This document shows, one piece after another, positions 54,923 through 63,076 of a stretch of DNA of 64,000 nucleotides. Numbering within the stretch: position 1 is the stretch's first letter; each line of letters opens with the position of its first letter. This stretch comes from JACCZH01 sp963729445 (GTDB lineage Bacteria > Chloroflexota > Chloroflexia > Thermomicrobiales > CFX8). Location: contig CAVSNU010000002.1 of the NCBI GenBank assembly GCA_963729445.1, positions 1,116,001 to 1,180,000 of the forward strand, in the 5' to 3' direction. The translations under genes and the position numbers were made by a program. Under the pieces are notes generated by a model, which was given only the letters and a program-made list of their open reading frames with translations, did no database searches and had not been told where the DNA came from.

Positions 54923-55555
54923 TCATCGTGAACAGCCGCCGTCGCATACCGCGGATACACCGAGGATCGAGGCGGCAAGACGCGTGCGCTCCGGATCGTC
55001 AACCGGAGCCAGGTAGAAGCCCCCCGCACGCATGGGATGGAGCTTGCCGACCAGTTGAAACCCGGCTCTGAGAATCCCACGCCCCGAGGCAACGTTCGAG
55101 AAATCGTGGCCGACCCAGAAACGGACGACGTCGCGTTCAGCCCCGATGATGGCCTGCAAGAGCTGTGGATAGATGCCGCGCCCGCGCCACTCCGGAAGGG
55201 TGACGAAATCCCAGACATAGCGGTTGCCGGGCGGCACGACAATGTTCAGCCCCAGCTCACCGATCGACGCGGTTGAGGTTGCCGACCAGCCCCAGCCAAC
55301 AACGTCGTCAGCGACGCGAGCGAGGTACAGACGATGCCCCTGACTGACCCGTGCCCGGATCTCGTGCGCGGCCAGCGCAATGCCCGCGCTGGCCGCCCGA
55401 TCGCCCTCCACAGGCTCGATCGAGAGCCCGGGCAAAATGGGAAGCTCGGGCAGAGGATCGCCTCGCCACCACGTATAGAAGAGCCCAAAGGGATCCGGGT
55501 GAGCCGAAGAGGACGACTCGCGGTCGCCCTCCCGTTGATCTGGAGCATGGTCCAT
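54923..55555 (-). CDS. GNAT family N-acetyltransferase
   Basis: A 210-residue protein. The first ~40 residues are polar and variable. The GNAT fold follows, with RLYLARVADDVVGWGW (strand 2/3), YVWDFVTLPEWRGRGIYPQLLQAI (acetyl-CoA loop RGRGIY) and a C-terminal GFQLVGKLH strand. The ATG lacks a clear ribosome-binding site but follows the VOC gene by 14 nt, so translational coupling is possible. Acceptor unknown. Confidence 0.8.
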   Translation of the reverse strand: MDHAPDQREGDRESSSSAHPDPFGLFYTWWRGDPLPELPILPGLSIEPVEGDRAASAGIALAAHEIRARVSQGHRLYLARVADDVVGWGWSATSTASIGELGLNIVVPPGNRYVWDFVTLPEWRGRGIYPQLLQAIIGAERDVVRFWVGHDFSNVASGRGILRAGFQLVGKLHPMRAGGFYLAPVDDPERTRLAASILGVSAVCDGGCSR

Positions 55556-55569
55556 AAAACGAATCGTCG

Positions 55570-56112
55570 CTAGTCTACTGAGGCAGGCTGCAGCTGCTCG
55601 ATTGCCGCGTTCAGGTGCCTCTCGTCAATGTTGTAGTCACCCCGCTCAAGACGTAGCTTGTGGGCTTTGGCGAGAATCTCAGCGTGGGTGTGCCCTGGAG
55701 GTGGCGCGAATGTATAGGTAGCGAGCTCAAGGCGCAACCCGTTGGGGTCACGGAAGTAGAGCGAGTCCATAAACCCGCGGTCGACACGCCCGGTGTTGGG
55801 ATAGCCTGCCGCCTGCAACCCTTGCTCCGCACGGTCGAACGTCTCGCGCGACACCGCGTAGGCAATGTGGTGCACGCTCCCAATAGCCTCGGGAACCGGG
55901 GTGGGGTCCGTCGTCCGGCTCTCGCGAATGAAGAACGTAATCAGACAACCGTCTCCGGGGTCGAAGTAGATGTGCACATCGTCCGGCACGTCCAGATTGG
56001 GTTGCTCGAAGACAAACGGCATCCCGAGGATACCCTCGTAGAAATCGATCGTGTCTTTCCGGTTGGATCCGATGAGGGTGATGTGATGCATACCAGTCGT
56101 TGGGATCTGCAT
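55570..56112 (-). CDS. VOC superfamily protein (glyoxalase / ring-cleaving dioxygenase-like)
   Basis: A 180-residue protein. The ATG follows GGAGGACC. Two beta-alpha-beta-beta-beta modules: GMHHITLIGSNRKDTIDFYEGILGMPFVFEQ and SVHHIAYAVSRETFDRAEQGLQAAGY. Metal ligands probably come from the His of each HHI motif and the Glu in DPNGLRLELATY. Similar proteins are annotated as ring-cleaving dioxygenases or glyoxalases. Likely co-transcribed with the GNAT gene. Substrate unknown. Confidence 0.82.
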   Translation of the reverse strand: MQIPTTGMHHITLIGSNRKDTIDFYEGILGMPFVFEQPNLDVPDDVHIYFDPGDGCLITFFIRESRTTDPTPVPEAIGSVHHIAYAVSRETFDRAEQGLQAAGYPNTGRVDRGFMDSLYFRDPNGLRLELATYTFAPPPGHTHAEILAKAHKLRLERGDYNIDERHLNAAIEQLQPASVD

Positions 56113-56322
56113 AGGTCCTCCGTTCGCATGCGCGGGAGATCAGTCAGGGAAGCGCGTCGTTGCTGTGCAACTGAGCGGACCTTCCTTTGTATAAGACGAT
56201 ACTACTATGCTGCCTATTCCCTGCCCGCGGGCAGCTCATGCAGAACGCGGCAGCACGAGACGCGCCAGGCCGGCTTCAGCTCGCCACAAGGTGTCCTTCA
56301 AGAGAGTACACCCGGGTATCTG

Positions 56323-58002
56323 TCAGGGTGTTACTCCCATCTCATCGCGCTCCGGCGGGAGCGTCGCCTTGAGAACAAAGTAGGCCGTCACGCCGGCCAC
56401 AACCGACCCGATCAGAATTCCGATCCGCGCAGAGTCAGCGACCGGGCTGTCCCCGAAGGCGAGCTCCAGGATGAAGAGGGACATCGTGAAGCCGATGCCA
56501 CCCAGACATGCCACACTGAAAACATGCTTCCAGGCTATGGCGGCGGGCAGCAAGGCGATGCCGCTACGCACCGCCAGCGATGCGAACAGCGTGATTCCCA
56601 GCGGTTTGCCGATCACCAGACCAGCCACCACGCCCCAGGTCACCGAGCTGGTGAGCGCGTCACCGATCCCGCTCGTGAGCGGGATGCCGGCGTTGGCGAA
56701 CGCGAAGATCGGTAGCACCCCATAAGCGACCCAGAGGTTGAGCTGGTGCTGAAAATGCGTCATCGGGGTTTCCACCTCTTCGGTGAGTCGCTCCAGCGCC
56801 TGCGTCGCCTGCTGCTGGGGTTCGTTGCTGAGAATCGTATCCGTGAAATAACAGGCGCGTTCAAAATCGTCCATGAGCTCCCGGCCGCGCACGAGAAACT
56901 CGCTGGGGTTGATCCAGGACCGGGCAGGCACCGTCATTGCTACCAACACTCCCGCGAGCGTCCCGTGCACCCCGGATTCGAAGACCGCAAGCCAGAGGGC
57001 CAGTCCCAGGATGGCATATACCGGCCAGCGGTGGAAGCCCGCGCGATTCGCGACGACGAGGGCCGCCAGCAGGGCGACTCCAACGCCGAGAGCGGGCCAG
57101 GAGATCGTATCGGTATAGAACACCGCGATCACCAGTACCGCCAGGATGTCGTCAACGATTGCGAACGCGGTGAGGAAGACGAGGAGCAGGGGCCGGACTC
57201 TGCTACCCAACAGGCTCATGATCCCGAGCGAGAACGCGGTGTCCGTGCCGATCGGGATTCCCCAGCCATGCACTTCCTCCCCGCCCAGGTTGAACGTCGT
57301 GTAGATCAACGCCGGCACGAGAGCGCCCCCTAGCGCGGCGGCGATGGGAAGCGCCGCCTGGCGCGGGTAACGCAGCTCACCTACAAGCACCTCGCGTTTG
57401 ATTTCAAGACCAACGATAAAGAAGAACAGCGCCATCAGCCCGTCGTTGACCCAGTGCCGGAGCGACTCGGTAATGCCGAAGCTTCCAACCCCAACGGTCA
57501 GCTCAGTCTCCCAGAAGCGCTCGTAGGCGCCCGAGAGCGGGGAGTTCGCCAGCACGATCGCCAGAATGGTGCCCGCCAGCAGGAGACCGATGCCCGAGAC
57601 GCTGGCCTGCACGAAACCTTGCAGGGGCGTCAGGGCCAGATAGAGGGGCTGCTCGCGCGCGGTGCCGGTAATGTTTGCGGCACGAGGCGGCTCTTCGGAG
57701 AGTTCTTCTCCTCGCGCAGACCAGATTTGCCGCTCCTCCGACTCCCGCCAGAGCCTGAGATTGCTCTCGCGGTCGAAGCGCAACACGACCCTGTATTGTC
57801 TACCCCCTCGCGCTGGACGAATGACCCGGGAGTTGACGTAACCAGGGAAGCTGGACGCTGCGTCGATAATGCCCCGGAGGACCTCCTCGAACTCCTGCTC
57901 TCGACCAGGGCGGACGAAGAGGGTAATGCCGATCGTTACCGCAGGATCGTCCCGTTCTTCGGCATCCGTCGACGGGTTCATCTGCCGTACCTCTCCGACC
58001 AT
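56323..58002 (-). CDS. nhaA: ABM-domain/NhaA Na+/H+ antiporter fusion
   Basis: A 559-residue protein. Residues ~22-95 are an antibiotic-biosynthesis-monooxygenase (ABM) like domain (VTIGITLFVRPGREQEFEEV, SFPGYVNSRVIRP, YRVVLRFDRESNLRLW). A membrane part of about twelve spans then matches NhaA: NDGLMALFFFIVGLEIKREVL, the GIPIGTDTAFSLGIM segment, and the ion-binding pair Asp284-Asp285 in LTAFAIVDDILAV. The NhaA part should exchange Na+ for H+. The soluble N-terminal domain is unusual and may sense or regulate. The UBP zinc-finger gene lies 78 nt upstream on the same strand. Confidence 0.9.
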   Translation of the reverse strand: MVGEVRQMNPSTDAEERDDPAVTIGITLFVRPGREQEFEEVLRGIIDAASSFPGYVNSRVIRPARGGRQYRVVLRFDRESNLRLWRESEERQIWSARGEELSEEPPRAANITGTAREQPLYLALTPLQGFVQASVSGIGLLLAGTILAIVLANSPLSGAYERFWETELTVGVGSFGITESLRHWVNDGLMALFFFIVGLEIKREVLVGELRYPRQAALPIAAALGGALVPALIYTTFNLGGEEVHGWGIPIGTDTAFSLGIMSLLGSRVRPLLLVFLTAFAIVDDILAVLVIAVFYTDTISWPALGVGVALLAALVVANRAGFHRWPVYAILGLALWLAVFESGVHGTLAGVLVAMTVPARSWINPSEFLVRGRELMDDFERACYFTDTILSNEPQQQATQALERLTEEVETPMTHFQHQLNLWVAYGVLPIFAFANAGIPLTSGIGDALTSSVTWGVVAGLVIGKPLGITLFASLAVRSGIALLPAAIAWKHVFSVACLGGIGFTMSLFILELAFGDSPVADSARIGILIGSVVAGVTAYFVLKATLPPERDEMGVTP

Positions 58003-58080
58003 CGCGACTAGCGAACCGTCTTCCCGGCTTCGGTAGCGTTTCCTGAGGGGCGAGCGCTTGGTACTCTGGCCTGTTTCTCG

Positions 58081-58356
58081 CTAGCGCCCCGGCCGCATCG
58101 AGACCTCATCCAAGTAGCACCACATCCAGTCCTCCCCTCGTTCCAACGACTGGATAATGGGATGGCTGGTATCGTGGAAATGCCTGGTGGCGTGTTTGTT
58201 TTTCGAAGCGTCGCAGCAGCCGACATGGCCGCAGATCAGGCAGAGTCGCAGGTGGACCCAGGTGTCGCCAATCTTCAAGCAATCTTCACAGCCCTGCGCG
58301 CTGGGGGTGACATCGCGAATCTGATCCAGATGGGTGCACTGCTGTCGCTGAGCCAT
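58081..58356 (-). CDS. UBP-type zinc finger protein
   Basis: A 91-residue protein. The ATG at 58356 follows AAAGGA. It is essentially one UBP-type zinc finger: CTHLDQIRDVTPSAQGCEDCLKIGD, LRLCLICGHVGCCDASKNKHATRHFHDTSHPIIQSL, and EDWMWCYLDE. Cys and His ligands are complete. In eukaryotes this domain binds the free C-terminus of ubiquitin; the bacterial role is not established. It lies directly upstream of the ABM-NhaA gene and is probably co-transcribed. Confidence 0.88.
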   Translation of the reverse strand: MAQRQQCTHLDQIRDVTPSAQGCEDCLKIGDTWVHLRLCLICGHVGCCDASKNKHATRHFHDTSHPIIQSLERGEDWMWCYLDEVSMRPGR

Positions 58357-58909
58357 GCTTCGTGTCCTTTCCGTAGGCCCATGAACCTGCTGGCGGATAG
58401 ATTGCGGGGCGTGAACGGCTCCATCCGGCACAATTTGCCGCGATGGCAGCGAAGACATCATCAACATCGAACATGCGCTTGAGCTCAGGCTCGGCACGAT
58501 CTCGATGAACGCTCAGTAGTTACGAAGTGCAACCTTAAGCTGCAAGAACTGGCTCGACGATCGTCTCAGGCCAAACCTCGGACGCGACGAAGGACATACT
58601 CCGGCATCTCCCGTTCATGGGAGCTCTTTGAGCTTACCGGGTGGTCGAAGCAGAGATCCTTCGCTGCGTTCAGGATGACTGTTAGAGCGCACGCGCCGCC
58701 CAATGATTCCTGAACGTGATGCGTATGGGGCGTGCTCCGGCATCCATGTCGTAGTCCCTACACGCAGGTAGACGGGTTGATCCTGCTCAACAACCCCCGC
58801 GGCTCCACGCCGTAACGTTCGACGGTGGCAAGGTACGGCATGAATCCGAGTCGCGCCGGTTTACGATCGTATGCGTTGCCCAGACGTTCGCCAGCCTGTT
58901 TCAACCGCC
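58357..58909. other. 553-nt intergenic region
   Basis: Between the zinc finger gene and the end of tctA. Contains a fragment of the dispersed repeat (CAGAGATCCTTCGCTGCG then TTCAGGATGAC, about 58649-58680). No gene or clear terminator seen. Confidence 0.5.
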
Positions 58910-60427
58910 CTATTCGACATTATCATCGGTGGCCAGTTTCCAGCCGCGCTTGCGCTGGACGTAGTTCTGGATCTGGGGACTAAAGAGTGAAAGGAGCGCC
59001 AGGACCCAGAGCACGTTGATCAGCGCGCCGGTGAAGAAAATAGACGCATCTCCATTACTCAGGGACATTGCGCGCCGGAAGTTCAGCTCCATGCCCGGGC
59101 CGAGCACCATGGCCAGGATCACCGGCGCGGCCGGGATCTCGTAGCGGCGCATGAAGTAGCCCAGCACGCCGAACCCGAGCAGCATCAGCACATCGATCGT
59201 CGAACGGTTGACGCCGTAGACACCGATGATTGAGAAGACCAGCACCAGAGGGAAGAGAATCGTCGGTCGGATGTCGATGAGCCTGGCGAAGAGCCCGACC
59301 AGGGGCAGGTTCAGCACCAGCAACATCACGTTTCCGACGTACATGCTGGCGATCAGCGCCCAGGCAAAATCAGCATGCTGCTCGAAGAGCAACGGGCCCG
59401 GCTGGAGACCGAAGGTCAGGAACGCCGCCATCAGGACGGCCGTCGTCCCGGAACCTGGAATGCCAAGCGTCATCATCGGGATCATGGCGCCACCGACCGA
59501 GGCGTTGTTGGCGGCCTCGGGGCCGGCGACCCCTTCGATGGCGCCCTTGCCAAACTCCTCAGGGTGCTTCGAAATCCGTTTCTCCATGCCGTACGAGAGG
59601 AAGGAAGCGACGGTCGCCCCGGCACCGGGCAGGATCCCGACAAGAAATCCGAGGAACGAGCCACGGAACCAGGGACCCCGGCTACGCCGCATGTCCTCTC
59701 GGCTGAGCCACGCACGGCCTTTGAACTCGCCGCGTTGGATCTGGTCCCGCTTCATCGTCGCGACCGTCCAGAACACTTCGCCGACCGCGAACAACCCGAT
59801 GGCGACGATCAGGAAATCGATGCCGTCATAGAGCTCGATGCGGTCGAAGGTGAAGCGCGGCCAGCCGCCGGAGTCGAGACCAATCGTCGCGAGCCCCAGA
59901 CCGAAGAGCATTGCCATCAACGACTTCGGCACCGAGCTGCTTGTCAGGCTGCTTACCGTCGTCAGCCCGAGAACCATAATGACGAAGTATTGCGCCGGCC
60001 CGAAGCGGAGCGCGAAGGTCGCGAGCAACGGAGCAAACAGCATGAGCCCGGCGGTGCTGATGGTGCCGGCGATGAACGAGCCAATGGCAGCCGTTGCCAG
60101 GGCGGGCGCGGCTCTCCCCTGGCGTGTCATCTGATAGCCATCCAGCGTTGTGACGACCGCAGACGACTCGCCCGGAGTGTTCACGAGGATGGAGGCCGTC
60201 GAGCCACCGTACATCGCGCCGTAGTAGACGCCACCCATCATAATAATCCCCGGCGTCGGATCCATGCCGAACGTGATCGGGATGAGCAGAGCCACGGTCG
60301 CGACGGAGCCGATGCCCGGCAGCACGCCGATCAACGTCCCGATCACACAACCGAGCAAAGCGAAAAAGAGGTTCTCCGGCGTCAGCGCAGTCCCGAAGCC
60401 GGATGCGATATTCGAAAAGACGTCCAT
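58910..60427 (-). CDS. tctA: Tripartite tricarboxylate transporter, large permease TctA
   Basis: A 505-residue membrane protein with about twelve spans. The ATG follows AAGGGG. TctA signatures: GVLPGIGSVATVALLIPITFGMDPTPGIIMMGGVYYGAMYGGSTASILVNTPGE near residues 35-90, and a second repeat GILPGAGATVASFLSYGMEKRISK, MTLGIPGSGTTAVL. It forms the sodium-dependent translocation channel of a TTT system with TctB and TctC. Last gene of the minus-strand operon. Confidence 0.94.
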   Translation of the reverse strand: MDVFSNIASGFGTALTPENLFFALLGCVIGTLIGVLPGIGSVATVALLIPITFGMDPTPGIIMMGGVYYGAMYGGSTASILVNTPGESSAVVTTLDGYQMTRQGRAAPALATAAIGSFIAGTISTAGLMLFAPLLATFALRFGPAQYFVIMVLGLTTVSSLTSSSVPKSLMAMLFGLGLATIGLDSGGWPRFTFDRIELYDGIDFLIVAIGLFAVGEVFWTVATMKRDQIQRGEFKGRAWLSREDMRRSRGPWFRGSFLGFLVGILPGAGATVASFLSYGMEKRISKHPEEFGKGAIEGVAGPEAANNASVGGAMIPMMTLGIPGSGTTAVLMAAFLTFGLQPGPLLFEQHADFAWALIASMYVGNVMLLVLNLPLVGLFARLIDIRPTILFPLVLVFSIIGVYGVNRSTIDVLMLLGFGVLGYFMRRYEIPAAPVILAMVLGPGMELNFRRAMSLSNGDASIFFTGALINVLWVLALLSLFSPQIQNYVQRKRGWKLATDDNVE

Positions 60428-60469
60428 CCAAACCCCTTTTGTATGCCTGTTGCGGGCGGCGGGCGCGAT

Positions 60470-60925
60470 CTAGATGATGAATCCCGAAGGAAGCGTGATC
60501 CCCAGGAGCTCGTCGAACAGGAAAAAGACGCCAAAACTCGTGGCCACGGCAACGACAATCGTGCGCAGCCAGTGCTTGTGGCCTGTTTCGAGGGCGGCGA
60601 TCGTAAAGACGAGGAAGACGACGGTCGTGGTGAAGTACCCGAGCCTGTCGAGCAGCAGACCGTAGCCAAGCAAGCCAGCAAACACGGCGCCCATTGACCA
60701 GTAATCAGGGTCGCGCGGCTCGAGCTCTCGGTCGGGCTCACGGGATCGGGTCGCCTCGACGAACAGCCAGACGGCACACACCATCAGACCAAGGGCAATG
60801 CCGATGGGGAACACCTCCGGACCGACCGATTGGCGCATGATCGGCGGCTTGAGATTCAGGGCCATCACGCAGTAGACCGCACCGAGGACGAACACACTGA
60901 CGGCGATTATGTGATCACGCTTCAT
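60470..60925 (-). CDS. tctB: Tripartite tricarboxylate transporter, small subunit TctB
   Basis: A 151-residue protein with four predicted spans (HIIAVSVFVLGAVYCVMAL; VFPIGIALGLMVCAVWLFV; a third around WSMGAVFAGLLGYGLLL; and RTIVVAVATSFGVFFLFDELLGITLP). The SVGPEVFPIGIALGL motif and C-terminal LPSGF ending are typical of TctB. The ATG follows GAGGAAG. 42 nt separate it from tctA; 126 nt with a hairpin separate it from tctC. Confidence 0.92.
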   Translation of the reverse strand: MKRDHIIAVSVFVLGAVYCVMALNLKPPIMRQSVGPEVFPIGIALGLMVCAVWLFVEATRSREPDRELEPRDPDYWSMGAVFAGLLGYGLLLDRLGYFTTTVVFLVFTIAALETGHKHWLRTIVVAVATSFGVFFLFDELLGITLPSGFII

Positions 60926-60993
60926 TCCCGCGACTTCCTCGTCATCTCAACGATTACAGGAGGCGGCACGCAGTGAAGGAGGGACGATGGACG

Positions 60994-61034
60994 AAGAAAC
61001 CAGCAGGAGACAACGATTCTGCTGCTGGTTTCTT
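60994..61034 (-). terminator. Intra-operon hairpin between tctC and tctB
   Basis: Perfect 13-bp arms AAGAAACCAGCAG / CTGCTGGTTTCTT with a 15-nt loop, 18 nt after the tctC stop. On the minus strand the stem ends in TTTCTTCG. It may partly terminate or protect the upstream message, giving more TctC than TctA/B. Confidence 0.55.
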
Positions 61035-61051
61035 GCTGTGCACCACGGGGG

Positions 61052-62056
61052 CTACAGCGCCCCTGCTTCTTCGAGTATGGTGCGGATCTCCTCCTGCCGC
61101 TCACCCAGGAACTCTTCGAAACCGTCGATCATGAAGGATTCACCCCAGATGAAGCGATCGAGCATCTCCTGCCAGGTCTCGGTCTCAACCATCTCGGCAA
61201 AGGTGTCTTGCCACCACTGCACGGTCTCCTCGGGCATGTCCGGCGGAGCGACGAAGCCACGCCAGTTCTCCCAGACGGCATCGACGCCCTGTTCCTTGAC
61301 CGTTGGAATGTCCGGCAAGCGATCGAGACGCTCGGGCGAGGTGATCGCCAGCGCGCGCATCTCACCGGCCTCGATCTGCGCCAGGAACTCACCGATGCCG
61401 GAGATGCCGACGTCGGCATGCCCGCCGAGCACCGCCGTGGCGATTTCCGCGCCGCCACTAAAACCTGCGTAGGTCAGGTTGTTGAAATCGATCTCGGCTT
61501 TGCGGAAGACTGCCGCAGCAGCCACCCAGTCATCCGATCCGGGATCGGAACCGGCGATGCGCACCGACTTGGGGTCCGCTTGCAAGCGGCTGATGAAGTC
61601 TTCAAAATCGACGATGTCCGACTGCGCATCCACCGCGAAGATGTAATAGTCAGCGATCAGGCGGGCGACGGGGATCGTGTCACCGAACCCAAGCTGGGAG
61701 ACGCCGGTGAGCTCGTTCGAGAGAATCGGTGTCGAGGTCACCTGGAGAATGTAGGGGTTGTCCGCTTCCTGGTTCACCAACCGGTTGAGCGCCTCGGTGC
61801 CGCTCCCGCCGGGGATGTTCTCAACTACCGGTGCGGCCTCCAAAAATTCTTCCTGGGCCAGGGTCTCGGCAACCGCGCGAGCAGTCTGATCCCATCCACT
61901 ACCGGGATTCGAACCCGCAAAGAATGTGATCGCCTCACCGGAGGGATAGTTTTCGGCGCTGCCACCGTCACCCTCATCATCGCCGCAGGCGGCAAGCAGC
62001 CCTGATACGAGCAGCAGGCAGAGGAGCAGGGATATCGACTTCCGCATCTTGAACAT
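61052..62056 (-). CDS. tctC: Tripartite tricarboxylate transporter substrate-binding lipoprotein TctC
   Basis: A 334-residue binding protein. The ATG follows AAAGGAGAG. Lipoprotein signal with LLAAC lipobox, then an acidic linker. The Bug/TctC fold shows ITFFAGSNPGSGWDQTARAVAETL, VVENIPGGSGTEALNRLV, and SGGAEIATAVLGGHADVGISG. It captures a carboxylate and hands it to TctA/TctB. 14 nt downstream of the lyase gene, so transport and catabolism are co-expressed. Confidence 0.92.
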   Translation of the reverse strand: MFKMRKSISLLLCLLLVSGLLAACGDDEGDGGSAENYPSGEAITFFAGSNPGSGWDQTARAVAETLAQEEFLEAAPVVENIPGGSGTEALNRLVNQEADNPYILQVTSTPILSNELTGVSQLGFGDTIPVARLIADYYIFAVDAQSDIVDFEDFISRLQADPKSVRIAGSDPGSDDWVAAAAVFRKAEIDFNNLTYAGFSGGAEIATAVLGGHADVGISGIGEFLAQIEAGEMRALAITSPERLDRLPDIPTVKEQGVDAVWENWRGFVAPPDMPEETVQWWQDTFAEMVETETWQEMLDRFIWGESFMIDGFEEFLGERQEEIRTILEEAGAL

Positions 62057-62070
62057 ATCGACTCTCTCCT

Positions 62071-63021
62071 TTACGCGAGTTTCCGCTGCGCGGTGACCTG
62101 TTCTTGAATCAGGTCACTACTCTTACCGGCCCGCAAGATGTTGCTGTCGAGTTCATGATTGACGATTTCTTTGAGCCGGCGGGCAACGACAAGCAGCGCG
62201 TCGAGATCCACACCGGTCTCGATCCCCATCTCGTGCAGCATGTGCACCATGTCCTCAGTTGCGATGTTGCCGGTTGCTCCCGGCGCGTACGGGCAACCTC
62301 CCAGCCCCCCGACCGTGCCGTCGAACTCGGTTACTCCAGCCTGAAGCCCGGCGATGATGTTCGGCATCGCCATCCGGCGGGTATCGTGGAGGTGCAGGCT
62401 GAACTCGACATCAGGAAACCGATCTCTCAGCCTGCTCAGCCGGTCATAGGTCAGTACCGGGTTGGCCATCCCAACGGTGTCCGCGATTGAAATCTTGCGG
62501 ACGCCCCAGCTATAAAATCGCTCGATTGCCCAGACGACGCGCTCAACCGGAGGGAACCCCTCGAATGGACAGCCCAGGGAGCAGGCAGTACCTCCGGTAA
62601 CGGGAATACCCTTTGACGCAGCCAGTTTTGCGACGGGCTCCAGGTTGTCCAGGGCTTCTGCCGTGGTGCGGTTGGCATTGCTCAGGCTGTGTGAGTCGGT
62701 CACCGAGAGCAGCATGTTCAGCTCGTCAGCGCCGGCTTCGATCGCGCGCTCGGCGCCCTTCAAATTCGGTACCAGGGCGCGGTACTTCACGCCGGGAACC
62801 CGGTCGATCCCTTGCATCACCTCCGAGGCATCCTTGAGCTGCGGCACCGCCGCAGGGTGAACGAAGGCGGTCACCTGGATCTCCGGGATACCGGTGCGTG
62901 ACAACATGTTGACGATCTCGATCTTCTCTTCGGTCGGGATGAAATAGCCAAATTCCATCTGGAACCCGTCACGAGGCGTCATGTCAACAATCTTGACGGA
63001 CTTGGGTAAATCTGTGAGCAT
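62071..63021 (-). CDS. Hydroxymethylglutaryl-CoA lyase-like protein
   Basis: A 316-residue HMGL/DRE-TIM-family lyase. The ATG at 63021 follows GGAG. VDMTPRDGFQ carries the divalent-metal Asp and catalytic Arg, HLHDTRRMAMPNI the metal histidines, and GGLGGCPYAPGATGNIATED matches the HMG-CoA lyase signature with the active-site Cys. It cleaves HMG-CoA to acetyl-CoA and acetoacetate, or a related citramalyl-type CoA ester. It lies between a CoA-transferase gene and the TctCBA genes, which suggests the acid is imported, activated and split by this operon. Confidence 0.88.
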   Translation of the reverse strand: MLTDLPKSVKIVDMTPRDGFQMEFGYFIPTEEKIEIVNMLSRTGIPEIQVTAFVHPAAVPQLKDASEVMQGIDRVPGVKYRALVPNLKGAERAIEAGADELNMLLSVTDSHSLSNANRTTAEALDNLEPVAKLAASKGIPVTGGTACSLGCPFEGFPPVERVVWAIERFYSWGVRKISIADTVGMANPVLTYDRLSRLRDRFPDVEFSLHLHDTRRMAMPNIIAGLQAGVTEFDGTVGGLGGCPYAPGATGNIATEDMVHMLHEMGIETGVDLDALLVVARRLKEIVNHELDSNILRAGKSSDLIQEQVTAQRKLA

Positions 63022-63076
63022 GCTGAATCTCCGATTCAATGCACATGATTTCTGCCGGGGAGGTTTGGATTCCCTT

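Noticed and set aside
59375..60697. A 440-codon plus-strand open frame
   Set aside because: Antisense to tctA/tctB; composition rich in Arg, Asp, Glu and His, typical of a shadow frame.
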